A DNA stretch of 34,318 nucleotides from JBCBJX01 sp038522735 (lineage in GTDB: Bacteria; Pseudomonadota; Alphaproteobacteria; Caulobacterales; Parvularculaceae): positions 1 through 34,318 of the forward strand of contig JBCBJX010000024.1 in the NCBI GenBank assembly GCA_038522735.1, in the 5' to 3' direction. Position 1 is the first letter of the stretch; each line of letters opens with the position of its first letter. The translations under genes were made by a program, and so were the position numbers. This document shows positions 1 through 6,532 of the stretch, piece by piece. The notes under the pieces are model-generated. The model did no database searches. It was not told the DNA's origin and saw nothing but the letters and a program-made list of their open reading frames with translations.

Positions 1-444
1 ACCATCGACAGCGCGGCCCCCCGGCTCGATCTCCTGAACGGCTCCGCCGTCGGATCGAACGGCGGAACGTCGCGCCACAGCCTCGAGGCGGTTGGCGGGA
101 TTTTCTATAACGGCCTCGGAACAAGGGTTAACGCGGACTGGCGGAGCCGAACGGAGGTGCTTCTCGACCCGCTTTCAGGCGTTCCATCGGACGAGGATCT
201 GTTCTTCTCCGACCTCTTCACCATGGACGTGCGCCTCTTCGCGGATCTCGGCCGGCGGCGCGGGCTGGTGCGGAAGTATCCGTTCCTCAACGGCGTCCGG
301 GCGAGCGTCGTCGTCTCAAACGTCTTCAACGAGCGCCAGCAGGTGGTGAACGGCGCAGGCGAGACGCCGACCGCCTTTCAGCCCGATCTTCTCGACCCGG
401 ACGGCCGGGTGATCGGGATCGAAATCCGGAAGATCTTCCTCTGA
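1..444 (+). CDS. TonB-dependent receptor, C-terminal end (partial)
   Basis: The frame is open from the first base of the window to a TGA at 442-444, giving about 147 residues with no start, so this is the 3' end of a larger gene. The visible part looks like the last strands of an outer-membrane beta-barrel: alternating hydrophobic and polar residues, a segment ending in SNVFNERQQV, and a last stretch DPDGRVIGIEIRKIFL. The 'N-x-F-N-E-R' turn, 'LLDPDGR' and a closing aromatic-containing strand are typical of TonB-dependent receptors. The family imports siderophores, vitamins or glycans across the outer membrane. The substrate cannot be read from this fragment. The next gene starts about 70 bases downstream on the same strand. 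Another barrel family is possible but less likely. Confidence 0.7.
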   Translation, partial: TIDSAAPRLDLLNGSAVGSNGGTSRHSLEAVGGIFYNGLGTRVNADWRSRTEVLLDPLSGVPSDEDLFFSDLFTMDVRLFADLGRRRGLVRKYPFLNGVRASVVVSNVFNERQQVVNGAGETPTAFQPDLLDPDGRVIGIEIRKIFL

Positions 445-515
445 GACGCCCGTGGATTTGACGCGGCGCGCCGGGCGGCCTTGAAGTGCGGGTTCAAAAA
501 GACCAGGAGCCCGCA

Positions 516-2213
516 ATGATCCGCCGCGCCCTCGCCTCTCTCGCCCTCGTTCTCGCCGCCTGCGGCGGGGAGAACGAGCCGGTCGTCCCGACGCCGACGG
601 AGGACGTCGATCCCGCGCAGCTGATCGTCAAAGCCGCCCTGATCCATACGGGCGACGGCGCCCCGATCGAGAACGGAGCCGTCGCCATGCGGATCGGACG
701 GATCGTCTACGTCGGGGCGACGGCGGGGGCCGCGGCCTATGAGGATGAAGCGACGCGGATCGTCGATCTCGGCGACGGCGTCCTCTATCCGGGCTTCACC
801 GACGCCCACGTCCACCTCGTCGGGATCGGCATGCGGGAGCTGACGCTCAATCTCGACGCGGTCGGCTCGATTGCGGAGCTGGTCGAGGTCGTCGAGACGG
901 AGGTTGCAAAGCGCGGCCCGGGGGAGCCGATCGTCGGGCGCGGCTGGATTGAAACCCAGTGGCCGGAGGGTCGCGCGCCGGCCGCGGCGGACATCGATCC
1001 GGTCTCGCCGGACAACCCGGTGATCCTGCAGCGATCGGACGGCCACGCGACCCTCGTCAACTCCGCCGCCCTCGTCGCCGCCGGGATCGACGCCGATACG
1101 CCGGACCCGGAAGGCGGCGCGATCGAGCGGGACGCGAACGGCGCGCCGACGGGCGTTCTGATCGACAATGCGGAAAATCTGGTCGCAGGCCTGGTCGCGA
1201 CGCCGTCGCCTGAGATGATCGAGCGCGCCTACGCCGTGGGCGGAGAGCTCTATGCGAGCCGCGGCTGGACAGGCGTCCACAATATGTCAGTCGACTACGC
1301 GCACCTCGACGTTATGGAGCGCCTCGCAGCGTCCGGCGATCTCCCCATCCGGGTCTACAACGCCGTCGATCTTCAGCATATCGACAAGATCGCGCGCGAC
1401 ATGCGCCTCGGGCCCCGGTTCGGCGGTGACGGGCGGGTGATCACGCGGGCGGTGAAGGTCTATTTCGACGGCGCCCTCGGCTCCCGCGGCGCGGCCCTCT
1501 TCGAGCCCTATGCGGATCGTCCCGAGACGCGCGGCCTCGTCCTGCTGGGCGACGACGACGCGGACGCCGCCTTCGCCAAGGCCCGCGAGGCCGGGCTGCA
1601 GGTCGCCGCCCACGCCATCGGCGACCGGGGCAACCGCCTCGCCCTCGAAGCGATGGCCCGGGCCTTCCCCGACGGCGGCCTCGCTGAGGAGCGCTGGCGG
1701 ATCGAGCACGCCCAGATCGTCGCGCCGGAGGACATTCCCCGGTTCGCGGAACTCGGCGTCATTGCGTCGATGCAGCCGAGCCACGCGATCGGCGATCTTT
1801 TCTTCGCGCCCGACCGTCTCGGCCCGACGCGCCTCGGCGGCGCCTACGCCTGGCGGTCCATGCTCGACGCCGGGGCCGTGGTCGCCGGCGGCTCCGACGC
1901 GCCGGTGGAGGTCGGCTCGCCGCTCATCGAGTTCTACGCCGCCTCCGTCCGGAAAAGCCTTGACGGGTTCTCCGACGAAAACTGGCGGCGGGAGGAGCGC
2001 ATCACGCCGGAGGAGACCCTCGCGATCTTCACGACCGGCCCCGCCTACGCCGCCTTCGCCGAAGGGCGGCGCGGCAAGATCAAGGAAGGCTGGGAGGCGG
2101 ACCTCACCGCTTTCGATACGGACCTCCTCGCCGCTCCGGGTCCGGACATTCTGAAAGCGAAGGCGCTCCTCGCCGTGGTCGATGGGCGGGTGGTCTACGC
2201 CGCAGCGGACTGA
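516..2213 (+). CDS. YtcJ-like amidohydrolase, predicted lipoprotein
   Basis: A 565-residue metal-dependent hydrolase of the amidohydrolase superfamily, Amidohydro_3/YtcJ-like group. I chose the ATG at 516 because AGGAG lies at 505-509; an in-frame GTG at 486 would bury the signal peptide. Residues 1-16 form a lipoprotein signal with lipobox LVLAAC (Cys16), so the enzyme is probably exported and lipid-anchored. Visible motifs are the HxH pair in DAHVHL (His98, His100), a Lys in the AVKVYFDGALGS segment (about 314), HAIGD (His366), RIEHAQ (His398) and GGSDAP (Asp461), the usual metal-ligand set. The C-terminus returns to the small beta-sandwich that begins at about 35-90. Family members hydrolyse amide or related C-N bonds; the substrate here is unknown. 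Length is normal for the family. Confidence 0.85.
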   Translation: MIRRALASLALVLAACGGENEPVVPTPTEDVDPAQLIVKAALIHTGDGAPIENGAVAMRIGRIVYVGATAGAAAYEDEATRIVDLGDGVLYPGFTDAHVHLVGIGMRELTLNLDAVGSIAELVEVVETEVAKRGPGEPIVGRGWIETQWPEGRAPAAADIDPVSPDNPVILQRSDGHATLVNSAALVAAGIDADTPDPEGGAIERDANGAPTGVLIDNAENLVAGLVATPSPEMIERAYAVGGELYASRGWTGVHNMSVDYAHLDVMERLAASGDLPIRVYNAVDLQHIDKIARDMRLGPRFGGDGRVITRAVKVYFDGALGSRGAALFEPYADRPETRGLVLLGDDDADAAFAKAREAGLQVAAHAIGDRGNRLALEAMARAFPDGGLAEERWRIEHAQIVAPEDIPRFAELGVIASMQPSHAIGDLFFAPDRLGPTRLGGAYAWRSMLDAGAVVAGGSDAPVEVGSPLIEFYAASVRKSLDGFSDENWRREERITPEETLAIFTTGPAYAAFAEGRRGKIKEGWEADLTAFDTDLLAAPGPDILKAKALLAVVDGRVVYAAAD

Positions 2214-2303
2214 AGCGCCGCATCGATGGCGGCGGCGCATCGTCCTGTCACACTTCTCACTTAGCTTCTGAATCCAAAGTTGGATCCCCGGAGGTTGTCG
2301 AAC

Positions 2304-2735
2304 ATGCGCCCGCTCTTTGTTTCCGCCTCGGCCGCCCTGCTCGTCGCCTGCGGCGGCGCGTCGGGCGTGCAGTCGGGCAGGCCCGCAGATCCGCGGCGCG
2401 GCGAGGAGGTCGCCCAGGCGTGCCCGCTCGAAGCGGACCGGATGATCATCCCGATCTCCCAGACCCGGTCCGTATTCACCGGGATGGACAAGGGCGTCGT
2501 TCTCGTCGAATACAACGGCCGCTGCAACCGCCTGCCGCTACGCTCCAGAACGATCAATGCACGGATCGTCGTCGAGAACCGCGACTGCCTCCGACCGGTC
2601 GACGCTAGAACAGTGGACGGGGTCGGACGGCTCGTTCCGTCCGGCGAGCCTGTTTTGGGTGTCTGCGGCGTGCGCTCCGTCTTTAGATGGACGGGCGATA
2701 CGCCGTTTCCCGGCGACAATGGCGGCCGGGAGTAA
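2304..2735 (+). CDS. Hypothetical lipoprotein
   Basis: A 143-residue protein beginning at ATG 2304, with GAGG at 2291-2294 as a plausible ribosome site. The N-terminus MRPLFVSASAALLVACGG is a lipoprotein signal with the lipobox LVAC. The mature part carries four further Cys residues (in QACPL, GRCNR, RDCLR and GVCGV), which could form disulphides in the periplasm. I do not recognise a domain. The stop lies 9 bases from the end of the convergent TetR gene, so the two transcripts end tail to tail. Confidence is for it being a real exported protein, not for any function. Confidence 0.65.
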   Translation: MRPLFVSASAALLVACGGASGVQSGRPADPRRGEEVAQACPLEADRMIIPISQTRSVFTGMDKGVVLVEYNGRCNRLPLRSRTINARIVVENRDCLRPVDARTVDGVGRLVPSGEPVLGVCGVRSVFRWTGDTPFPGDNGGRE

Positions 2736-2744
2736 TCGCCGCGG

Positions 2745-3344
2745 TTATCGGGCGCGTATTTCCGCCGATATGAACGCCGCCTCGATCGCTGCGGCGGCTT
2801 CCTCTCCCGCTTCCTCGAGGGCCGCGCGGCTGCGCTCGACGCGGGTCAGCACCATGCCGCCTTCCAGCGCGGCGATCGCGAAGCGGGCGAGGCGCGCGGC
2901 CCGGTCCTCGGGCAGCCCCTCTGAGACAAGGCGCGCTGCTATCTCCTCCGCCCACGTCTGAAGGCTCGCGGCGCCGGCCTGGGCGACCGCCGGCTCCTTG
3001 TCGGCGAGCTCCAGCATCAGGGTCGCGATCGGGCAGCCCTCGGCGTAACCGCTTTTCTCCAGCCAGTCGGCGAGCTGACGGGCGAAGCGGCGGACGAGGT
3101 CGGCGGCGGAGGCGTCTTCGTCAGCGAGCTTCGCTATGGTCGCACGCACCGCGGGCCCCGCGGTTTCCGCGACCGCGACGGCGACGTCGATCTTTCCGCC
3201 CGGGAAGTAATGATAGAATGAGCCCCGCGGCGCGCCGGAGAGCTTCAGGATCTCCGCAAGGCCCGTCGCGGCGTAGCCCTGCCGGCGAAAGAGCTTCGCC
3301 GCCGCCCCTATGATCGCTGTTCTGTGCGTCGCAGCCCGCGGCAT
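2745..3344 (-). CDS. TetR/AcrR family transcriptional regulator (LmrA/YxaF-like)
   Basis: A 199-residue regulator. Residues about 8-55 form a typical TetR helix-turn-helix (IIGAAAKLFRRQGYAATGLA, then SGAPRGSFYHYFPGGK). The ligand domain contains SGYAEGCPIATLMLELA, the pattern of the LmrA/YxaF-type C-terminal domain (TetR_C). Such proteins are dimeric repressors released by small hydrophobic ligands. The gene is divergent from the PaaI-type thioesterase at 3470 with a 125-base gap that contains a short palindrome, so control of itself and of the thioesterase is a reasonable inference. The ligand is unknown. The start codon is followed directly by MPRAATHRTAI, the usual length of lead-in for the family. 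Confidence 0.88.
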   Translation of the reverse strand: MPRAATHRTAIIGAAAKLFRRQGYAATGLAEILKLSGAPRGSFYHYFPGGKIDVAVAVAETAGPAVRATIAKLADEDASAADLVRRFARQLADWLEKSGYAEGCPIATLMLELADKEPAVAQAGAASLQTWAEEIAARLVSEGLPEDRAARLARFAIAALEGGMVLTRVERSRAALEEAGEEAAAAIEAAFISAEIRAR

Positions 3345-3445
3345 CAGCCGCGCCCCGGCGCCGAGGAGCCGGCTGGCGGCGTTGGCCGCTTGATCTGGTC
3401 GCTGCGCTTCATCCTTGCGGTTTCGCCCGTTTCAGAAATTATGGC

Positions 3446-3453
3446 GACCGGTC
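3446..3453. promoter_or_regulatory. Candidate TetR-family operator in a divergent promoter region
   Basis: The perfect 8-base palindrome GACCGGTC lies 17 bases upstream of the thioesterase start and about 100 bases from the regulator start; it continues on the right as TCTAAATAGG. It resembles the core of operators reported for LmrA/YxaF-type repressors (half-sites of the TAGACC/GGTCTA kind), but the left flank does not extend the symmetry. It sits where it could block the thioesterase promoter or ribosome site. This is inference from position and resemblance only. Confidence 0.3.
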
Positions 3454-3469
3454 TAAATAGGAGCAAGCC

Positions 3470-3904
3470 ATGGCCGCCGATCTCGCCGTCAACCGGGAGC
3501 TTCTGCAGCTCGCCATCGACAACCAGCCCTTCACCAGGTGGACGGGTGCCGAGCTTGTGGACGTGGAGGCGGGCCGGGTGTCGCTCAAAATGACCTTCCG
3601 GCCGGAGGACATGACCCAGCACCACGGCTTCCTCCATGGCGGGCTCATCGCGTTTCTCGCTGACAACGTCGCCGCCTACGCCGCCGCGACGGTCGTCGGC
3701 GACGTCCTCTCCGCCCAGTTCAACCTCAATTTCCTTTCCCCAGGCGTCGGCGAGGCGTTCATCGCCGAAGGAACGGTGGTGAAAGCCGGCAAGCGCCAGG
3801 TGGTCGTCGGCGTCGAGGTTTGTTCCCTCCCGGAGGAAAAACTGATCGCGACGGCGCAGGCGGTGGTGCTGCCGGCGGGAGCGGTGTCCAAAACCGCCGC
3901 CTAG
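3470..3904 (+). CDS. PaaI-family hotdog-fold thioesterase
   Basis: A 144-residue single-domain hotdog protein starting at ATG 3470, six bases after AGGAG-like TAGGAG. The signature region HHGFLHGGLIAFLADN (about residues 51-66) holds the HGG turn at the start of the long hotdog helix and Asp65, the position of the catalytic acid in PaaI-type enzymes. The strand that follows (VVGDVLSAQFNLNFLSPG) and VVKAGKRQVVVGVEV complete the fold. PaaI-like enzymes hydrolyse acyl- or aryl-CoA thioesters, usually as tetramers in the cytoplasm. The specific CoA ester is not evident. It is divergently paired with a TetR regulator, which suggests substrate-responsive expression. Confidence 0.88.
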   Translation: MAADLAVNRELLQLAIDNQPFTRWTGAELVDVEAGRVSLKMTFRPEDMTQHHGFLHGGLIAFLADNVAAYAAATVVGDVLSAQFNLNFLSPGVGEAFIAEGTVVKAGKRQVVVGVEVCSLPEEKLIATAQAVVLPAGAVSKTAA

Positions 3905-4043
3905 CGCGCGAACAGCCGGCCAACGTCCCTGAAGATGGTGATTTCGAGATGAGCCTGCGCCGCCTTTCCCGATGCCCGGCGGAGCGAGACCAATTGCGTG
4001 TCGCGGCCGTTGCATTGGCGCAGAGGGATTTACTGGCGGCGAC

Positions 4044-4061
4044 GTAACTTTATAACATAAC
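4044..4061. promoter_or_regulatory. Zur-like operator upstream of the MerC-DUF1826 operon
   Basis: The 18-mer GTAACTTTATAACATAAC is a strikingly AT-rich inverted repeat in a GC-rich window. Its right half TATAACATAAC, mirrored, predicts GTTATGTTATAACATAAC; the observed sequence matches this at 15 of 18 positions. That pattern (A/T-rich dyad around TTATAA) is typical of Fur-superfamily boxes and specifically resembles zinc-uptake-regulator boxes of alphaproteobacteria. It lies 43 bases upstream of the MerC-type gene. Assignment to Zur rather than Fur or Irr is inferred from the genes it precedes. Confidence 0.55.
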
Positions 4062-4104
4062 GGACGCTGGGGCCGCATCGCCCCGGCTTGTTTTGGGAAC
4101 TCTT

Positions 4105-4479
4105 GTGAAAACCAGCGCATCGGCCGTTGATACGTCAGCCATCGGACTGTCCGGTTTATGCGTGGTCCATTGCCTGGCGACGCCCGTCGTCAGCGCCGCG
4201 CTGCCCATTGCGGGAACGTTGGCCGAGGCGGAGTGGATCCATCAGCTTATGGTGCTTACGGCGGTCCCGATCACGATGTTCGCGGTCGCGCGCCATCACG
4301 CATCGAAGGTTCACCTGTCCTTTGCGGCCCCCGCCCTCCTCGGACTGGCGCTGCTGTCGGCCGCCGCGTTCGTCGAGGCGCTCCGCGATCTTGAAACGAC
4401 GCTTACTGTGTCTGGCGCGCTTCTTCTCGCATCAGCCTATCTGTGGCGTTGGGCGAACCGTGATGTTTCATCAGCATAA
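4105..4479 (+). CDS. MerC-domain small membrane protein
   Basis: A 124-residue integral membrane protein. I prefer the GTG at 4105 over the in-frame TTG at 4093 because the family usually begins a few residues before the first helix; neither has a strong ribosome site. The segment GLSGLCVVHCLATP (Cys19, His22, Cys23) is the hallmark CxxxHC-type motif at the start of MerC, and about four hydrophobic helices follow (around 11-35, 43-62, 70-90 and 98-115). MerC was first known as a mercuric-ion uptake protein, but small MerC-domain proteins without other mer genes are common in proteobacteria. No merA, merT or merR is present here. The Zur-like box upstream and DUF1826 downstream point to zinc or other metal homeostasis instead. 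Its end overlaps the next gene by 17 bases. Confidence 0.82.
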   Translation: MKTSASAVDTSAIGLSGLCVVHCLATPVVSAALPIAGTLAEAEWIHQLMVLTAVPITMFAVARHHASKVHLSFAAPALLGLALLSAAAFVEALRDLETTLTVSGALLLASAYLWRWANRDVSSA

Positions 4480-5146
4480 GCGTTTTCAGCACCGCTCGGC
4501 AGCGTCCGAACTCGAGCTCTTTGACGACCGGGCGCCCGCGCTGGACGATGCGCCTGCACCGGATAACTCGCCTGTCCGCACCATTGAAGATCCCGCGAAT
4601 TTTGACGCGATCTTCGACGCGGCCGTCGACGCGGTTATCTGGCGCCGCGCGCTCCCGTCCTTCCTGCCCACGGCGCTGCATCAGGTCGCCTCGCAAGGGA
4701 GCGTGGAGCGGCGCGTTCCGATCTCGCTCGCCGCGAACGACGACGTGATCGACGCCCTCCTTCGCGAAATGGGGTTTGAACAAGGCGCGGCCGCAGACTG
4801 GATGGCGCACGATCTGAAGACGCTGACCGCGCGCTACGGACGGCTTCTCTCGGTCGACCGGGCGACGCTGCGCTTTGAAATCGTCCGCGACGACGCCTGC
4901 CGCAAGTTCCATCGCGACGTCGTCCGTGCCCGCATGATCTGCACCTATAGCGGTCCGGGGACGGAATACGGCGCCGCCTCATCAGGTGGAACTCCCGAAA
5001 GCATCGAACGCGCGCCGACCGGGAGCCCAATTCTCCTCAAGGGCGCCAGATGGCCGAAGTCGTCGCCGCGGACCGTCCTGCATCGTTCCCCTCCAATCGA
5101 GGGAACCGGCGCGTCGAGATTTGTCGTCGTGATCGATGAAGGATAG
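4463..5146 (+). CDS. DUF1826 domain protein
   Basis: A 227-residue soluble protein whose ATG at 4463 lies inside the end of the MerC gene, in another frame, which implies translational coupling; a GTG directly before it (4460) is an alternative start. The first 40 residues are low-complexity and probably disordered. The C-terminal half matches DUF1826: KFHRDVVRARMICTYSGPGT (about 148-167), LLKGARWP (191-198), VLHRSPP (205-211) and SRFVVVID (218-225). DUF1826 genes are found with MerC, Zur boxes and COG0523 GTPases in proteobacteria, so a role under zinc limitation is likely. The His150-x-Asp152, His207 and Arg219 pattern resembles an Fe(II)/2-oxoglutarate oxygenase site, which is my inference. 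It ends tail to tail with the VOC gene. Confidence 0.8.
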   Translation: MFHQHKRFQHRSAASELELFDDRAPALDDAPAPDNSPVRTIEDPANFDAIFDAAVDAVIWRRALPSFLPTALHQVASQGSVERRVPISLAANDDVIDALLREMGFEQGAAADWMAHDLKTLTARYGRLLSVDRATLRFEIVRDDACRKFHRDVVRARMICTYSGPGTEYGAASSGGTPESIERAPTGSPILLKGARWPKSSPRTVLHRSPPIEGTGASRFVVVIDEG

Positions 5147-5168
5147 AGGCGCAGCACAAAAAAGCCGC

Positions 5169-5585
5169 CTAAGTCGCGAACAACCGCCCCTCGTCCTCGA
5201 ACATCTTGAACTCCAGCGCGTTGCCCGCCGGGTCGCGCACGAAGAACGTGCCCTGCTCGCCGGGCTCGCCTTCGAAGCGGACCCGCGGCGCGATTAGGAA
5301 TGGCCGGCCCGCCTCTTCGAAACGGGCCGCCATGGCGCGCCAGTCCTCTGGAGTAAGGACGAGGCCGAAATGGCGGACAGGGACGGTGTCGCCGTCGACC
5401 GGGTTCGCCCCTTCGCCCCCGCAGTTCTGCGGCGATAGGTGAACGACCAGCTGGTGGCCTTGAAAGTCGAAATCGATAAACATCTTAGATCGTCGGCCCC
5501 GCGGGCAGCCGAGAAAGTCGCCGTAGAACTCATCGGCCGCCTCAAGATCGTCGACGGGAATTGCAAGATGAAAGGGTCGCAGCAT
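5169..5585 (-). CDS. VOC superfamily (glyoxalase/extradiol dioxygenase-like) protein
   Basis: A 138-residue protein with the paired beta-alpha-beta-beta-beta modules of the vicinal-oxygen-chelate fold. Module one begins FHLAIPVDDLEAADEFYGDF and module two HFGLVLTPEDWRAMAARF. Likely metal ligands are His6, His72 and Glu125 (NALEFKMF), the usual VOC set. It most resembles the 'predicted dioxygenase of extradiol family' group (COG3565). The substrate is unknown. The open frame extends further upstream, but that part is antisense to the DUF442 gene and unlike the family, so I start at 5585. That start codon overlaps the start codon of the divergent gene: the tetranucleotide CATG at 5583-5586 serves both strands. 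Confidence 0.85.
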   Translation of the reverse strand: MLRPFHLAIPVDDLEAADEFYGDFLGCPRGRRSKMFIDFDFQGHQLVVHLSPQNCGGEGANPVDGDTVPVRHFGLVLTPEDWRAMAARFEEAGRPFLIAPRVRFEGEPGEQGTFFVRDPAGNALEFKMFEDEGRLFAT

Positions 5586-6054
5586 GCCCGATGATGTCCA
5601 CGCCGAAGCCGAGGACGCCACCCCCTTCCGGCGATTGACGGAGGAGTTTTCCGTCGCGCCGCAGATCACCGCCGAAGACGTGAAGCGCGCGGCCGCCCTC
5701 GGCGTTTCGCTCATCATCAACAACCGGCCGGACGGCGAGGAGCCGGGTCAGCCGACGGGCGTCGAGATCCGCGACGCGGCGGATGCGGCGAACATCGATT
5801 ATGCAGCGATCCCGGTCGATCGTTCGGGCCTGACCATAGCGCACCTGAAATCCTTCGAGGCGGCGATTGCGGGCCACGACAAGGCGCTCGCCTACTGCCG
5901 CTCGGGCACGCGCTCGGCGACCCTCTGGGCGTTCGCGCGGGTCCATGCCGGCGAGCCCGTGGACGATGTCATGGCTGTCGCGGCGAACGCCGGCTACGAT
6001 CTGCGGGCGAGCAGGCCTACCCTGACGGCGCTCGCGCGCGCCAACTCTCAGTAG
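5584..6054 (+). CDS. DUF442/TIGR01244 phosphatase-like or sulfurtransferase-like protein
   Basis: A 156-residue protein of the TIGR01244/DUF442 family, a dual-specificity-phosphatase-like fold sometimes fused to beta-lactamase-type persulfide dioxygenases. The family core starts at FRRLTEEFSVAPQITAEDVK and includes LIINNRPDGEEPGQP (about 43-57), IDYAAIPVD, and the active-site loop AYCRSGTRSATLWA with Cys105 and Arg110. Family members are annotated as sulfurtransferases or protein-tyrosine-phosphatase-like; activity here is unproven. The ATG at 5584 is supported by AAAGGG at 5571-5576. The first 14 residues are an acidic extension over the usual start. The start codon overlaps that of the divergent VOC gene. 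Confidence 0.82.
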   Translation: MPDDVHAEAEDATPFRRLTEEFSVAPQITAEDVKRAAALGVSLIINNRPDGEEPGQPTGVEIRDAADAANIDYAAIPVDRSGLTIAHLKSFEAAIAGHDKALAYCRSGTRSATLWAFARVHAGEPVDDVMAVAANAGYDLRASRPTLTALARANSQ

Positions 6055-6063
6055 CGCGAACTC

Positions 6064-6396
6064 TCAATAGTGGACGTAGAGACGGGCCGAGGCGCCCACT
6101 TTCGGCGTCGCGACGGTTTCCGTGAGCGTCACGCCGCACAGGAGGTCCGCCGCGTCCCGGCCGTCGGCGTCGACTGCGCGGAGGCTCGCCCCCTCCCCGC
6201 AATCGAGAAAGCTGCCGGCCGAGCGCGTCATCACATAGGCGTAGTCCGGCGGCGCGAGGACGTAGACCGCGTCTGTGATCCCCGCCTTCGCCTCGCCAAG
6301 GATGACGCCGCCGACGCTCTCGCCCGCCGCGGCGCGCCCCGGGACGGCCGCCGCGAGGGCCATGGTTACCAAAATGTGTACGGTTTGAGGACGCAT
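6064..6396 (-). CDS. Hypothetical exported protein
   Basis: A 110-residue protein starting at 6396, with GGAG five bases upstream on the minus strand. Residues 1-24 (MRPQTVHILVTMALAAAVPG then RAAA) form a Sec-type signal peptide with a likely cleavage after AAA. The mature part has two Cys (LDCGEG and LLCGVT) that could form a disulphide, and is rich in short beta-type segments. I recognise no family. It is convergent with the DUF442 gene, whose stop lies 9 bases away. Confidence 0.6.
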   Translation of the reverse strand: MRPQTVHILVTMALAAAVPGRAAAGESVGGVILGEAKAGITDAVYVLAPPDYAYVMTRSAGSFLDCGEGASLRAVDADGRDAADLLCGVTLTETVATPKVGASARLYVHY

Positions 6397-6532
6397 GGGC
6401 TCCGCCTCGCAAGCCGGGCGCCGGGCCTCCTCACGGCTGTGGCCCGCCGGCATCACGGAGCCTTTATTTCCTGTTCACCGCGAGAGCGACCATTGTGCTA
6501 AGACCCATTCGAACAGTTGCGCGGGACGGAAA

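Noticed and set aside
4093..4104. TTG start for the MerC-domain gene
   Set aside because: A rare start with no ribosome site; the GTG at 4105 fits family length better.
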